A stretch of DNA of 64,000 bases from Heterostelium multicystogenum (lineage: Eukaryota > Evosea > Eumycetozoa > Acytosteliales > Acytosteliaceae). How positions within the stretch are numbered: position 1 is the first letter of the stretch; every line of letters begins with the position of its first letter. Where the stretch lies: positions 1 through 64,000 of the forward strand of contig RCNN01000124.1 of NCBI GenBank assembly GCA_003667245.1. The letters run 5' to 3'. Under the pieces are notes generated by a model. The model worked only from the letters and a program-made list of their open reading frames with translations. It had not been told where the DNA came from and did not search any database. The position numbers and the translations under genes were made by a program. Of this stretch, positions 34,320-47,224 are shown piece by piece.

Positions 34320-37300
34320 TTAAATTTTTGAGATTTCTTTTCTTTCGACAAGACTGTGTTGATTAGCATCCTTAGTTACACGCCAGTAATAGTCTGCAAA
34401 ATTTCCACGACCTAGATATTGAACAAATTCTTCATCGTGAGTGATGATAATCAATTGGAAACCGCGTTGTGTTTTCTTGGCTTCAATGATATTTAACAGA
34501 GCAGTCGCAAAACTCTCAATGTTAGCACGATCCAGATTTGAGGTTGGTTCATCAAGTGCCAAAATACCACAATTGGTACAAAAGTTTTCTGCCAGTGCCA
34601 AACGAATCACAAGACATGCTAACACCTTTTGACCAGCACTACATCTTCCTCTCATATCCAACTCTACGTCACCCTTAAGCATAACGACACGATAATTGAT
34701 CACTTTTTTAGCACCAGTAGCCTCGTCAGAACGAATCTCGATAGTGTCAATATCATTTCCACGGTAAGTTGCGGTCCATAGTTCACGAATGGTTTTGTTG
34801 ATTTCGTCCATCTTCAGCACATGGTACTTCATCAATGCTTTGTCTAAAGCCTTGTAATATTTATCTAGATCCTTGTTGACGAACTCCAACGTTTCGGAAT
34901 GGACCAACAAGTCTCTATAGACAACATCCACATCTTTATAAATTGGTTTGTTAAGTTCTGATTGGGCAATTCGAATGTGTTGTTCTATCGCTTCTACTTG
35001 CCCACTAGATTTATCTACTATGGACTTGAGTTGAATGATTTCATTGTTGAGGGCTTTTGACAATTCTTGTTCTTCGGGTGAGATGATTGACGAGATAGTT
35101 GCTTTCTTTTTGATGATTTGATTTGAGAGTGTTTCACAGTTGAGTTTTTGTTGACGGTATTGAAGATTGTCACTAATAACGCGCTTAGTAATTTCACTTT
35201 GAGCCAAATCGTTCTTGATTTGGTCTGTATGTGCCACGCCCTTTGCATAGTCTTCATTAATTGAGCAAATATTGCTGTCAATCTCTTGGTTTTCATTGGT
35301 GAGAGATCTCAAATTCTCTTTTTTCTGTTCCAAGTCGATTGGTATCTGTTGATGTAGGCTCTTAATGGTTGAAAGCTTGTTTGAAAAAATTGATTTCTCC
35401 TTTGTGAGTCCAGCTAGTTTTGCCTCCATTTGCTCCTTTAGGCTATTTAAATTGGTAGTCAACACTTCTGACTGAGCAGATACTTGGTCCAACTTTTCTT
35501 TAAGTTCTGATTTGGTAATAGCTATCTCTTCATTCATTTTGAGAAGTTCAGCTTCATTCTGTTTAAGATGATCCATGATATCGGCTTGGCCACTAGCTTT
35601 CGAAAGCAATTCGCGATTATGCATAACGATTTGTTGGTATCTATAAAGTTCTGATCTATTCTTCTTTGACTCGGCAGCCAATGATTCGATTTCACTTTGA
35701 ATTGATTCCGACTTTGACTTTAACTGATCATACTCTTGATTTAGTTGTTCAACTGAAGGAGATTCAGCTGATAAATCACCTGTCAGTGTCTGTTCCATTT
35801 CATTGATAATTTTCTTGCTATCCAAAAACAATATATTTACAGAGGATGCTACCAATGCCATTTCATTTAACAATTTCATTTTCTTCTCCACGCTAATCAG
35901 CGAATCTTCTATGGTTTTCTTGATTGGAAGTAAGCATGTGGCAATAGACTCCTTTATATCAATCTCTCTCTTCTCTAAATTGGGGATTTCTTCTTTTTTG
36001 AGTCTAGATTGTGAGTCGAGTATCGGTTTGTTCGCAACAAGAAGGTCGAGGTTGGTTTTAGTCAACTTGATTTCTTTTGTCAATTCTTCCAACTTTGCTG
36101 GGATTCCGTCAGTGTGTGATTCGAGTCTATGTATAAAGCTATGGAGATCTTCTTCACCCATTTGGTTTTGACAGAGGCTACACTCTTTTTTTCTTATTGG
36201 CTTTCTCAATATATTCCTTATAAAGAACATCTTCGGATTCCAAAATTGCTAGCTCCTTTTGTAGTTGCAGTAGCCGATCAGACAGTGTTTTGATTGACAC
36301 ATCGATATTATCTCCAACTAGTTGATTGTCAAGCTTGCCAATCTCCAATGAAATAGCACTTAATTGTTTGAGTTTGTTGTTTTTCTCTTGCACTACAATA
36401 TTTAGTTCGTTCTCGCTCTTAATAAGTTGTCCGCTGATATCGCTGTTTTCTTCGCGTTTCTCCTTTAACTCCAACTCCAATCTAATTGAGAGATCTTTAA
36501 TCTTTGTTGGGAGATCTTCTGCGGAATAGCCAGCACCCAAAAGTTCATCTAAAGATGACTTGTTGTTCAATAAATACTCTGTAATATTATCCTCCTTTGA
36601 TTTAAGCTGATTTTTTTTGAAAATGAGATTTGATCTGTGTAGTTCTTGTTGATTTGCTTTGGTGATTGCTGCTCTCTTTTGTTCCATCTCATCTTCCAGA
36701 TCCTTTCGTTGTTGAGTAAATGTCTTTATCTTTTCTTCGTATGCATTCGAGTTGAATTCGGTCTCTAATCTTGAAATTTCTGATTCTGATTCCAAAATTT
36801 CCTGATGATATTGAGCAACACTATCGCTTATCGATAGTACTCGTTGTTTTTCAAGCTCTATTTGATCCAACTTTCTTAGATTTGCATGCAAAAAGGTGTC
36901 TTGCTGATTGATTCGTTCTTCTAGTTGATTCTTGTCGATTTTCGATGCATTTACGGTAGATTCTAATTGGCTAATTTGTTGTTTAAAAGTCTCTTGACTG
37001 GATTCGATGGCTGCTGAAGTTTCTCCAAGCCTTTTAGTTAAAGATTCAATGAGTTCAGCTGGTTTTCCAATTTCATAGGTAATTTTATAACGTTCGGCGA
37101 GTTCAGCTAGATGTTTATCACGGCTTTTCGCAATCTCTTCTGCGGTCTGTAGTAGTTGTCCAAGCTGTCCCATTTCAATGCTGTTGGCATTCTTTTTTCT
37201 TGACAATGACTCTTTCTCATTCTGTAGTTTCGATAGATTATCACTAAGCTCCTTTTCTGCCTGTAACATCTTGGCCACCTCATCGTTAAAGCTATTTGTC

Positions 37301-38295
37301 ATAAAAACAAGTTCTTCGTCTGGTTCATCGAAAACCTCTGTTAGTGAGCTATACAATCTATCTCTGACTCTTTCCATCTCTATCTTTCTAGCCTCCATAG
37401 TTTTGATGTCGACCATAGCTGTTTGTACTTGAAGAGATTTAGCATTGATTGCATCAAACTGATGTCTTTTCTCTTTCAACTGGGACGCAGCCTGCCTTAA
37501 ACTATCATTAAGTGTTTCAAGCTGTTGTTTCATTGCTGCTATCTCTTTGTTGATTCTGTTGGAGTGTTCACGATTCGTTGTTACCACTTCTAGCTTCAAT
37601 TTCGCCTCTTTGATTTGTGTAGTAACATCTTTCTTCTTGTCTTTAATGGACTTGAGTGCTTTTGTGTAACGAACTGCTGAGAATATCTCATCGAATTTCA
37701 CCTTTAGCTTTGATGACTCTGACAAAGGCCATAGCGATTCTTCTTGGTGACAAAAGATAACATTCTTCAATATTGGTTTGGCTACACCCATAAGCTCGGG
37801 TATTTCCTTATCCAAATCACTACAACGGAAACTCTTGCTAACCTTTTGTCCTTCGCTGTTGAAGCTCTGCAATGAAGCATCCATCTGCCTAAACTCTTGC
37901 TTATTATTAGCACGTTGCACCAAACATAATGAACGTGTGGCCACAATAGGCTTTCCATTTGGATTCTTAAAACGCATCTTGATCTGTGCTTTTACTTCAC
38001 TGTTTCCAGCAATCTTTGGATCATGAATGAAAGCCTGTCCACTTGCACAATTGGGTGGCATCTCACCTGTTGAAGCATACTTTAGACATTCTATAATGGT
38101 CTATTGTAATTATAATGATTGGTAAATATAAAGATAGCTAGAGGACTCGTAATAATGTGATTAAATACAAACAGTTTTACCAGCACCATTTACACCAACT
38201 ATCAAAGTTAATGGTTTATAAAAATCAATGACACTACTTTCATTTGGGTCAAAACTTCTAATTCCTTGTACCAAAAGCTTCTCAATCGATGTCAT
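34320..38295 (-). CDS. rad50: RAD50, DNA double-strand-break repair ATPase
   Basis: This is the ATPase and tether of the MRE11-RAD50-NBS1 complex in the nucleus. Exon 1 (38295-38173) ends inside Walker A, LIVGVNGAGKT. After an intron (38172-38101) exon 2 continues TIIECLKYASTGEMPPNC, then FIHDP and the Q-loop region VIFCHQEESLWPL. Two long coiled-coil arms flank the zinc hook CSLC (near 36175). The C-terminal head has the signature RCSAGQKVLACLVIRLAL, Walker B ILALDEPTSNLD and the THDEEF switch. The length is about 1,300 residues, as in other eukaryotes. One extra base in the seven-base A run (T on the plus strand, 36186-36192) breaks the frame just before the hook. With six A the conserved sequence continues. 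Confidence 0.95.
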
Positions 38296-38442
38296 CTACT
38301 AGCTACTATAATCTTATATCTTTTTTATATTTTTGAAATGAAAAACAAATAATAAAACTTAAAAATCAAGATCAAGTTTTATTCATGTAATTTTGAGGGA
38401 GATTTTTACAAGAAATTGGTTTTTTTGATGTTTGTTTTTTTT

Positions 38443-39693
38443 TTACCAATGTTTGTCAGGAGACCAAGTGTCACAGATAGAATTTCCTTTTAAGATCTGG
38501 TAGTTTGAAAACATTGCTGCCGTCAGACAGCTGTGGTTGGGGATGATTCGTACGACTGTGCCAATTGGATATTGTGAAAAATCAATAGGCTTTGATGGGT
38601 CGCTGGACTGCAGTTTACCAATCTCTTGTGTAACTCCAACCACACGGAGATGTGGCGCATCGACAACAACACCAAAACCAGGTTGTCTTCCTTGGAGATG
38701 TGTGCATCCTGGGTCCGATGAGAGAGCAAGAGATCCTGCATCAACAAGGAGCTCATTACGCTCTGGATAGATTGAAATGACTCTTCCAACAACTGACACT
38801 CCGACATCAGAGAGCTTGCAGTTGCCTAGCTCTACTTGCATCAAGTCATAGAATACATAGTTGCCTGGATGAATTTCATTTACACCAAGTTCTTTGAGGT
38901 TATCTGGTAGGTGACAGCACACAGGAGTACTTCCGATGGAAACAATTGGGCATGGAAGACCGGCTTCTCTAATGCGTGCACCCATCTTTCCTGCGACAGT
39001 GGCTTCCTCTATTGCAATAGCAGCAATTTCCTTTGGTGTTTGTTGGCGATATGAATGACCAGAGTGAGTATAGATACCCTGGAAGTCAAAGTGTTGTTGG
39101 TTATCTCTGGTGATTGAGGCAATCAAATCAAGTGTTTTTGGCGAATTGGGATCTGCACCAGCACGATGATATCCACAGTCAATCTTGACAAATACTGACC
39201 ACTTTTTATGGTTAAGTAATGCACCATTGTTCACACGGAATTCAACAAGAGCACGTACATGTTCTGGGTGGTCAACCATCAAGTGGAGATAGTCAATGGA
39301 GCGATGAATATTAGCAGCTTGCTCCAACTTGCTGGGAGCAATTGGTATAGCATAGAGAATATCCTTGAAATAATTGCTTTGTGCAAAGAACTTGGCTTCT
39401 TGTAATGTAGAGACAATCACCTTTTTAAACTCAAGTCCTTCTACTTGGAACTTGCCTATTTCACTTTATCATAGGAATTAGATTCAAACTCAGCAACAAC
39501 ATCAACACCATCAACAGATTGATATCAATCTAAAGTAAGTATCATACATTGTCTTGTGTGTTTTCATGTGAGGTCTAATGGCTACGCCTAGCTCCTTTGA
39601 CCTATCGATCATTCTTTGACAGTTTCTTCGGACAATCTCTTCATCGACCACCACCGATGGAGATGGTAAATGTTTAATAGTTATATTTTGCAT
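38443..39693 (-). CDS. D-serine dehydratase, zinc/PLP fold-III type
   Basis: It converts D-serine to pyruvate and ammonia. It belongs to the eukaryotic Dsd1 family, related to D-threonine aldolase. Evidence: the N-terminal SPSVVVDEEIV, the PLP-lysine block IRPHMKTHKT, WSVFVKIDCGYHRAGA, IYTHSGHSY, VSIGSTPVCC, NEIHPGNYVFYD and near the C terminus IIPNHSC, whose His and Cys are the zinc ligands. Between MKTHKT and IGKFQVEGLEFKKVIVSTL (39540-39425) the frame changes twice around a plausible coding insert, YQSVDGVDVVAEFESNSYD. No good intron explains this, so indels are likely. The total would be about 415 residues. Substrate choice over D-threonine aldolase is inferred from the family. Confidence 0.8.
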
Positions 39694-40634
39694 GATAAGT
39701 ATTATTACTAGATATGTATGATTGAATGGTTTATTCTATTAATATAAAGATGACAATCTTAATGAGTTGTTGATCTTATTTTAATATCACTCTATCTATC
39801 TATTGACACACCATTTAAACCCATTTACAACACATCAGTTTTATATATTTTAACCAATTTCATTTAATTCATTTTATCTTTTTTCTACCAATAATATTTT
39901 TTTGCAAAAAAAACACAAACATTTCTCAGGCAACTTTATTATTACCTTGCAACAAATTAATTAGGATCATAAATTATTATTATCATTATTATTATTATTG
40001 TGGGTACATAACTTCCTAAATAATAATATTATTATTATTAAAGGAAATTAGTTTAATCTAAATTATTAAAGTCAAAAAACCAATTAACTGTATTTTTTAA
40101 ATAATTAACATATTTATTTTAAGTTTAGCTCTTTTAAATCAACTCGATCGTGATGAGACTTGTAAAAAACAGTCAACTCATGGGGGTATTTATCTGTTTT
40201 TATAATAATAATAAATATTTATATTTATTTATTTTGTTTGTAAAAAAGGGGGGGGACCAAGTGTATTAATTTTTATCATCTTAAAGGTGGTGTTCAATCT
40301 CTATGGGTATGGAAATGATCAATGTATGTCTAATTTGAAACATTTCACTCTCCCACATCTATGATGGTGACAATAGTGTTCATCAACAAAGTAAATTAAT
40401 GGGCCTATTTTTGTAGAATAGAGTGAATTCATTAAGCTAGTTTCAATTCACTATATATATAATATATAAATATACATATATTTAATGTTGACAATGGATT
40501 TGTGGTTTTCTTCAGTATACAATAATGAGGGTTGTTTAATTTAATTCTAAAATTATTATTGTATTACCATCAAATGTACTACTTTATTCAACTTCATTAT
40601 TAATACATTCCATTAATAATATAACAAATATACA
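39694..40634. other. Divergent intergenic region
   Basis: Promoter region for two outward-facing genes. It contains an (ATT)n-type tract near 39970-40045 and a G run near 40246. No gene is supported. Confidence 0.5.
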
Positions 40635-42251
40635 ATGCACAAAGAAATAAATAAATATAAAAATACAGAGTTACAACAACTAATTGAAAGTTGTGAAGCC
40701 ATTCATGCCATCTTTAACATACCTTTAGAGATTTTATCTTGTATTCTATTGTGTTTAGAAATCAAAGATTTAATTAAATTGAGCCAGAGTTGTAGACTTT
40801 TCAATTTTTATTTATCCAAAAGTTGGATTTGGAATCAGCTTTTAGAAAAACTATACCATCCATATATCAACCAATTTATAGTTCAATCGATTCTCCAGTA
40901 CCAACTCTCCAAATTCAGCAAATCATAAACAATGAGCAATGGAATGGTAAAGATTGGTTAAACAAAAACACTGGCACTATCAATCGTTACTATTTTTAGA
41001 GAGTCAAGATTGCCACCACCAATATGAAAACTTCAATCATATAATCTATTTAATAATTAGATCTGTCGTGGATAAAAGAACTCCGATCAATACAGTCATT
41101 GGATATTTCCAAATATTAGTTTTCTACTTTAAAACTAATAAGAATGTCAATATAATATCCATAGACTTTATATTCGATTTAATATCATTGTTTCATAATA
41201 ATAATCAATTTCTAATTATTTCATTTACATTATTAAATGTTTTAATTGAAAGTAAGTAATCTATTGATTTTCACTATTATTTAAATTCTAAAATATATTT
41301 TATAAAAAGATGGTTCAGAGAATTATAAGAAACTGGTAAACAAAATCCAAAGCATTATTTCAATAGTAAAGAATAAAATCAATGATGAAGAGCTTCAAAC
41401 CATAGCTTGGTATTATTCTCCAATATTATTAATGATAAGGAGGCATTGAACAGTTTTGGAATGAATGGAGGCCTCAGTTTACTCTCAAAAGTGGCACTTT
41501 CACCATAAAGAGAAATAGATTTTTGAAATCAATGTTTATTTTCATTCATTACAAAACGATCTTATCATGTATGTACACAAATTTAAAGTAAAATAACCTA
41601 AATTATTAATATGTATTTTAGACTCCTTGAAATTAAATGAAAAATCCATTTTGGTCAACCTAATCAATATTTTAAAGAAAAATACGAGTGATGAAAAAAT
41701 GCAATTTAATGGATTATTGTCTCTGGTACATTTATCAAATTCCAGTATGTAAATTTATCTATAAGTATAAAATGTTAAATTAGTTAATATTACAATTGAA
41801 AATAGAGTATTTTATAGAGACATTCAAAAAACATGGAGTTATTAGCTATATCCTTTCTTTAATTGAGAGCTATTTTGATAATCCCATGATGGTAGAGTAT
41901 GTCTGATTCTTTTGACCAATATGACCTTCAATAGTTCCGATTGTTGTAAAAGGATCGTAAAAGAAGATGGTTTGCCAATTATTTTACATACAATGAAAAT
42001 TGAAAACCAAAAGGTCCAGTTTCTTTCAAACAAATCTGTTTTTAATATTCTCTATTACAGTATGTATCTATTCCATCAAATATAGATTAATAGTTTACTA
42101 ACCTATGAATAATCAAGGTCTCCCTATTATAAAGAAATACATTTCCATTGAAAATATTAAATTAATTGTTAATGTTGCAAAACAAAAACAAAAATTGGAA
42201 CTTCAAGCCCAAACCTATCAATCCATTTTGGATTTATTGGAAAGAAATTAG
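40635..42251 (+). CDS. F-box protein with ARM-like helical repeats, frame-broken
   Basis: The N terminus contains an F-box: FNIPLEILSCILLCLEIKD, then LIKLSQSCRLFNFYLSKSW and an IWNQLLEKLY tail. Downstream segments are Leu/Ile-rich and read like armadillo-type helices (INTVIGYFQILVFYF; SILVNLINILKKN; GVISYILSLIESYF). Introns of about 60 bases occur near 41252-41309, 41570-41620, 41745-41805 and 42060-42120. Frame changes are needed near 40920, 40965 and 41425, with others likely. The gene could be a substrate-recruiting F-box protein or already a pseudogene. I cannot separate decay from sequence error, and exon limits are approximate. Confidence 0.5.
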
Positions 42252-42322
42252 ATAATCCAAATATCTATCTTTTTAAATATGAAATTCCTTCTTTCTAATC
42301 GATATAAATAAAATCTTTATTA

Positions 42323-44126
42323 TTAGCTTAAAAAATGTTGAGAATATAAATTAAAATAATCAATATTAAATTTCCAATATTGATTGTCTTTATAATCCTT
42401 CCATTCTAATTTATGATGACTTTCATCTATTAGAGATAGATTGTTTAATTTAATTGGGATATCTTTTGATATGTCAATGACACCACCAAGTAAATTTTCA
42501 TTATTTAGAAGAAGAATACTATTTTCATCTAAGTTCCTAATATCTAATTTATGAGTCCTACATGCTATTGGACTTCTATCAATAAGTCCCATGTGCCACA
42601 ATGTAATTTTTTCTAATCGTTGAACTAATCTTCTAGGGAAATCAGGGCAACCAACTGTTCCAATTGACAAATGAATTACATTAGCTGGGATCATATTTGA
42701 GATATCTCCTCTTTTGTTGCTACAATCATATCCTAAATCCAAATGGGAAATAGATTGTGGAATTTCTAAACCTGGGATAAAAGCTTCCATCTGGAAATGA
42801 GTTAAACTTTGTGGGTACGAAACAAATTTCATCTTTTTGTTGAACATTTTTTCCTAAAATCAGGTGATGAAGGGATTGCGGTAAATTGACTGTACATTCT
42901 TGTTCACCAGTACCACTAACAAAGAGTGACTCTATATTTCCCAATGCTAGTTCTTCAATATCATGGGAGTATTCACAATCCATATGCAGTTTTTTTAAAG
43001 TTAAAGGAATTACATTTGGTAAAATTGGTTGATTAAACTTCTCAGAGAATTCTAGTTGCACCAGGTTTGGTGGTAAAGAATTTGGGGAAAGTGGATGGTT
43101 AAAGAATCTACCGAAAATAAGGACTTCTAAACTAGCTGGCAACACATTTTCACCAATTGGTTGATTGAATATAGTTCCAAACTGTAGAAATCTAATATTG
43201 GGCGGTAATACATTTTCTCCAATAGGTTGATTGAAAACTGAATATCCAAATGAAAGATATTCTAATGATAATGGTAAATCACCTGGTTGAATGGGTTGAT
43301 TAAACTCTGACTCCAATAACAAATGTGTTAAACATTTTAAACCATTTAGGGATTTGAAAGTAATATCTGAATTACACCATATAGCTAAATGTGTCAATGA
43401 GGTAAATCCACTTGAAAATAAAAATTGAGAAAATGACTTCCTAGTAGCAGATATTTTAAATTGGTTGGAAACAGAATCGGATATAGTGGTTGATTATAGT
43501 TTATGTCCCAGTGTAAGACTCGTCAAACTGTCGGGTAAATGACTTGGAAGTAAAGGGAAATCAAATTGACTACCAACAAACGATAAGGACTCCAAGTTTG
43601 GAGGTAAAACATCTATTCCAAGTGGTTGATTAAATCTTAAACCAAGGGACAATTCTAACAGAGATCTTGGTATTAGGCCCGGTATTCTAATATTCTGATA
43701 GAAAATGTCGTTGAGAGCCAGATGTTGTATGGAATTTGGTAACATTCCCTGTGTAAATTCCACTGGAGAGGAATTTAAATACTGGATATGTGTAATCCAG
43801 TGAGGAAAGTTGTTGAAGGAAGGGTGTGCAACAAATTCATAATCATAATTTACAGTAACATGAGTGATATGGTTTGGAATATACTCTGAAAGTGGAAGAT
43901 CTCTCTTTGACTCCAAAGATAATAAGAAATGTGTTTTGTTTTTGGCAGAAATTATTCGTCTAACATTTTGTTCAAACAAATTCAATGAAAAATATTTTAA
44001 AATATAGTCAACATCCTCTACATTAAAGTTGGTTTCTAAAACTATTCTATTTCTTAACAGTAGAAATCTTTTATTTATAAATAAACAAACCAATTTGTCA
44101 ATATCATTAGGTAATGAATTAAACAA
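42323..44126 (-). CDS. FNIP-repeat leucine-rich protein
   Basis: FNIP repeats are a dictyostelid LRR variant of about 22 residues. Here they run through most of the protein, for example FNQPLGIDVLPPNLESLSF, FNQPIGENVLPPNIRFLQF, FNQPIGENVLPASLEVLIF and FNHPLSPNSLPPNLVQLEF. The N terminus (MFNSLPNDIDKLVCLFINKR) is a short helical lead. Three frame changes are needed: near 43490 (HKL to YNQPLYPILFP), near 43400 (DLP to SLTHLAIW) and in the A run near 42848. On both sides the repeat period continues. Probably a solenoid for protein binding, possibly ligase-associated. The next gene upstream, facing it 3' to 3', is also F-box-like. Confidence 0.75.
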
Positions 44127-45124
44127 TATGTAATAGTAAAATATCTGCCAAATTTAAAATACTAAGCATGTTGAAAATAAATAATAATATATATTTATCT
44201 CTATTATATATATCTATATCTAATTCTAAATGTTATTGGTATTGATTTGTGATTAAATTTTAAATGGATAAATATAGAATGAAAATAATATTGTAAAATA
44301 ATTAATTTTAATTAATACGAAAAAGAAGTGCAGATCCCCCTATTTTTGCCTAAAAAAAGAACAAAACAAAAATAACAACCAGTTTAATTAAGTGATAACC
44401 TGGCAGCCAACTAGTATCATTATTGTAAAAGTTATATTTACTTTGTTTATATATTATGTAATCTTGATCTTCTTAATATTTCTCACACATTGTGGTTGGA
44501 ACAAGATCATCTTTAGCTAGGAAGTATTAACATATAAAATACATTGGAGTTTTTAAGTGGGACTATAGTCTAATACCATATTTAAATATATTGATAGAAT
44601 TACAAATAAAATAATAATAATAATGTCAACAACAACGACTTAAACTTATAAAAAACAATCAACCTCAAAACGAAAGCAAATCTAATACATAAAAAAAAAG
44701 TGAACAAAAAGATACATTTGAAAAAGCGGGAAAGATTTAGGTTGTCAAGGTCTTTTAATTAAAACTTCAATCTAGACTAAACACCTTTGATTTAACTATT
44801 TTATATTACATTGTTTACAAGAGAGATATGAATGAATGAAAATGTAGATTTATTTATTGGACATAAGGATCTGTCGAAAATCATTTCGAAAGACTTACGC
44901 AAAAACTAGCATAGATGTTGGTGGGCAATCGGAGTAATAGATGGAGGTGACTGCACTTCATCCCTTTTGTGGTGTTACAAGTTTACAACTCTGAGATTAA
45001 AACTTTATTTTAGGTAGGATCCAGATTGATATCCAAATGAATCAAAGAAGTATAAGGTTGATATTGTGTAAAAGGTTATTTATTTTTCATATACCTAACC
45101 ATCTTTTTATATTTATTACTTTGT
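44127..45124. other. Intergenic region, about 1 kb
   Basis: No protein gene is supported. The 44880-45010 stretch is less AT-rich than its surroundings and holds no frame I trust; it could be a missed terminal exon or a noncoding RNA. Confidence 0.35.
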
Positions 45125-45961
45125 TTAAATCGTTCGTACTTCTTGATTTGATCTTTCTTTATATCTCTCCCATTGACATGGAGACATGTTCATTTGAATT
45201 CGATATTCCTCCTCTATTTCCTCTCTTGTTTTGGAGAGTCTGAATCCACGAACAACTATGACAGTGTAGAGATATTTAATTATTGTTACAGGCAGCATTA
45301 CCAACTGTACAATGAAAAGTGATCGGAAGGTAGGTTTCTCTGCACCCTCAACATGTACCTCTGGTGCATTCTCGCCAGATTCCTGAGAATCTTGAAGTGC
45401 TTTCTTATATCGTTCTGTTTCTCTTTGCCAATGATATCATTCGTTTGTGTTGAGATAGCTGAAGTAGGTATTTGGCACCTGTTATAATTACAACTAATCC
45501 AGCAAGTACATACCTGATGTCATGACTAACACCAGTATATTTATAAGCATATGACCATAGTATCTCTCGTATGTTGGGATACCATTGGTCAACAAATCGT
45601 CGTATTCCTCTCTTGCAGTAGTACTCAGTACATGATAGGCCTGAGTCAGTGTATATAATATCAGAACTTACACCATTGTTCTTATCAGGATGGCTTTATA
45701 TATCAATATTAGCTATTTACTTTCTTAATACCTATGACTGTATCAAGTATATACATACTGCTCTAATGATATCTTTCTAAATGCCTTTTTTATATCCCTT
45801 TCTGATGCATCTTGACTGATACCCAACAAATTATAGTAATTGATTCCAGCAGTAATATCATTCAAAATAGAGTAATAAGATGATGATCTGCAATGGATAA
45901 CATCAACATTATATATGAAGGTGATAAGTAATATCAATGCTATCAATTGCAGTAATCTCAT
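45125..45961 (-). CDS. DNAJC25-like ER/membrane J-protein, frame-broken
   Basis: It has a signal peptide-like N terminus (MRLLQLIALILLITFIY) and then a J domain, YYNLLGISQDASERDIKKAF. A 22-base exon (45693-45672) supplies HPDKNNG, holding the catalytic HPD. Exon 3 (45640-45125) reads AYHVLSTTAREEYDDLL, then YYGH, DIRYVLAGLVVIITGAKYL (membrane segment), ERYKKALQDSQES, FRSLFIVQLVMLPVTIIKY (second membrane segment) and EEIEEEYRIQMNMSP. That order matches DNAJC25, a multi-span J-protein that recruits Hsp70. Exon 3 needs a frame change near 45555 and another near 45455, and passes a TGA in NE-stop-YHWQRE. Confidence 0.65.
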
Positions 45962-46356
45962 TTTGACAGATGAGCTTATTCAGGAGGAATCGTGTAAAAT
46001 TGAAAAAGTCATATCCCTATTTTTTTTTTTATTTGTAAATTTAGTAAAAAATTTTAAAATCAAAATGAACATTCAAAACACAATTTGAACCATACAGATA
46101 AAATGAGTCATTCATTTATAAAAAAATTACCCAATAAGGAAATTTTTCATAATAATTAGCACAACACTTTTACCTTTTGTTTGGATTTTACCATGTTGTA
46201 TAATAAGGTTGGAAGATACAAACAATAGTTTTAGTATTATTTATTATAATATTTATTATTATTTATAAATAAATAGATACACAATGGAATCAATAATGAA
46301 TATCAATAAATTAAATATGAAATCCAACCAAAGATTATAATAATATTGGAGATACA
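45962..46356. other. Divergent spacer
   Basis: AT-rich promoter-type sequence between the outward-facing J-protein and SWIM-type genes. Confidence 0.45.
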
Positions 46357-46650
46357 ATGTTCATGTTGGATATACCTTTTCTAAATAATTTGACCTCTCA
46401 ATCAAACTTTTCTGACTTCACTGTTAGCTCCCATGGTTTTGCCAGTGCTAAGGTCAATGGATTTAGAGTAGAAACCTCAGTAGACGATGATGGAGAACTC
46501 AATGGAATGTGTTCATGTCAGTTAAATGGTTGCATTCATATTCGTGCTCTCAGTGAACATCTAATTGGCTGGGCAAATGAAAACAGAGATAGGGAGAAAC
46601 ATATGAAAAAGAAATCAGATTTAATTACCCAACTATTACGAAATAAATAA
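46357..46650 (+). CDS. Small SWIM-type zinc-binding protein
   Basis: A 97-residue frame has a single Cys/His cluster, MCSCQLNGCIHIRAL, that fits C-x-C-xn-C-x-H, the SWIM zinc-finger pattern. It is preceded by a beta-rich segment (FSDFTVSSHGFASAKVNGF, then VETSVDDDGE), as in typical SWIM modules, and followed by a basic helical tail ending LLRNK. The first AUG in the transcript region could also be slightly upstream, out of frame. SWIM domains bind DNA or protein. A free-standing one this small is uncommon. The specific role is unknown. Confidence 0.55.
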   Translation: MFMLDIPFLNNLTSQSNFSDFTVSSHGFASAKVNGFRVETSVDDDGELNGMCSCQLNGCIHIRALSEHLIGWANENRDREKHMKKKSDLITQLLRNK

Positions 46651-47224
46651 AACCGTTTTTTTGAAAATCCATTTCACTAGTTACATTATACAATTTTCTA
46701 TAAAGTAGAATGTAAATATATATATATATATATATTCCGATAATTAAAAGATTCCAATATGAAATTTGGATGATGTCCTTGACAAAATTTAGTCAAATTC
46801 TTTCGGTGAGGATTCTTTCATCTTAATGGCTGTCATTCTGGTATTAGTTAAAAGTTCTTCCATTTATACTGTTGTAAGTTTAATTGATCAATTAAACTTC
46901 AGGGATTAAGATCCATAACTTCTTAGTGATGATACTATAACTCTATTTTCTTTTTTAAATAAACAATCACGTTTTTAAAGGATTTCATGGAAGAGATGAA
47001 CTAAGATTTATTAAATCATTCGATTCGCTGAAGAATTTACCAACAAAACACAAAATGAAAAATGATTTTCTTTTATATTTTTGTTAATATTTGTAATTTT
47101 CTTCAAAGATTTTTAAAGTGAATAGTAAAATTCTTTACTCATTTTTTTTTAAATTTACACCATCGTTCTTTATCACATAAAGAATGAAATATTAACATTT
47201 ATTATTTATGTAATATTTGTATAT
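46651..47224. other. Spacer with (AT)n tract
   Basis: A dinucleotide repeat lies at about 46716-46735. No gene is supported. Confidence 0.45.

Noticed and set aside
45037..45243. 68-residue plus-strand frame
   Set aside because: It is antisense to the last coding part of the DNAJC25-like gene.
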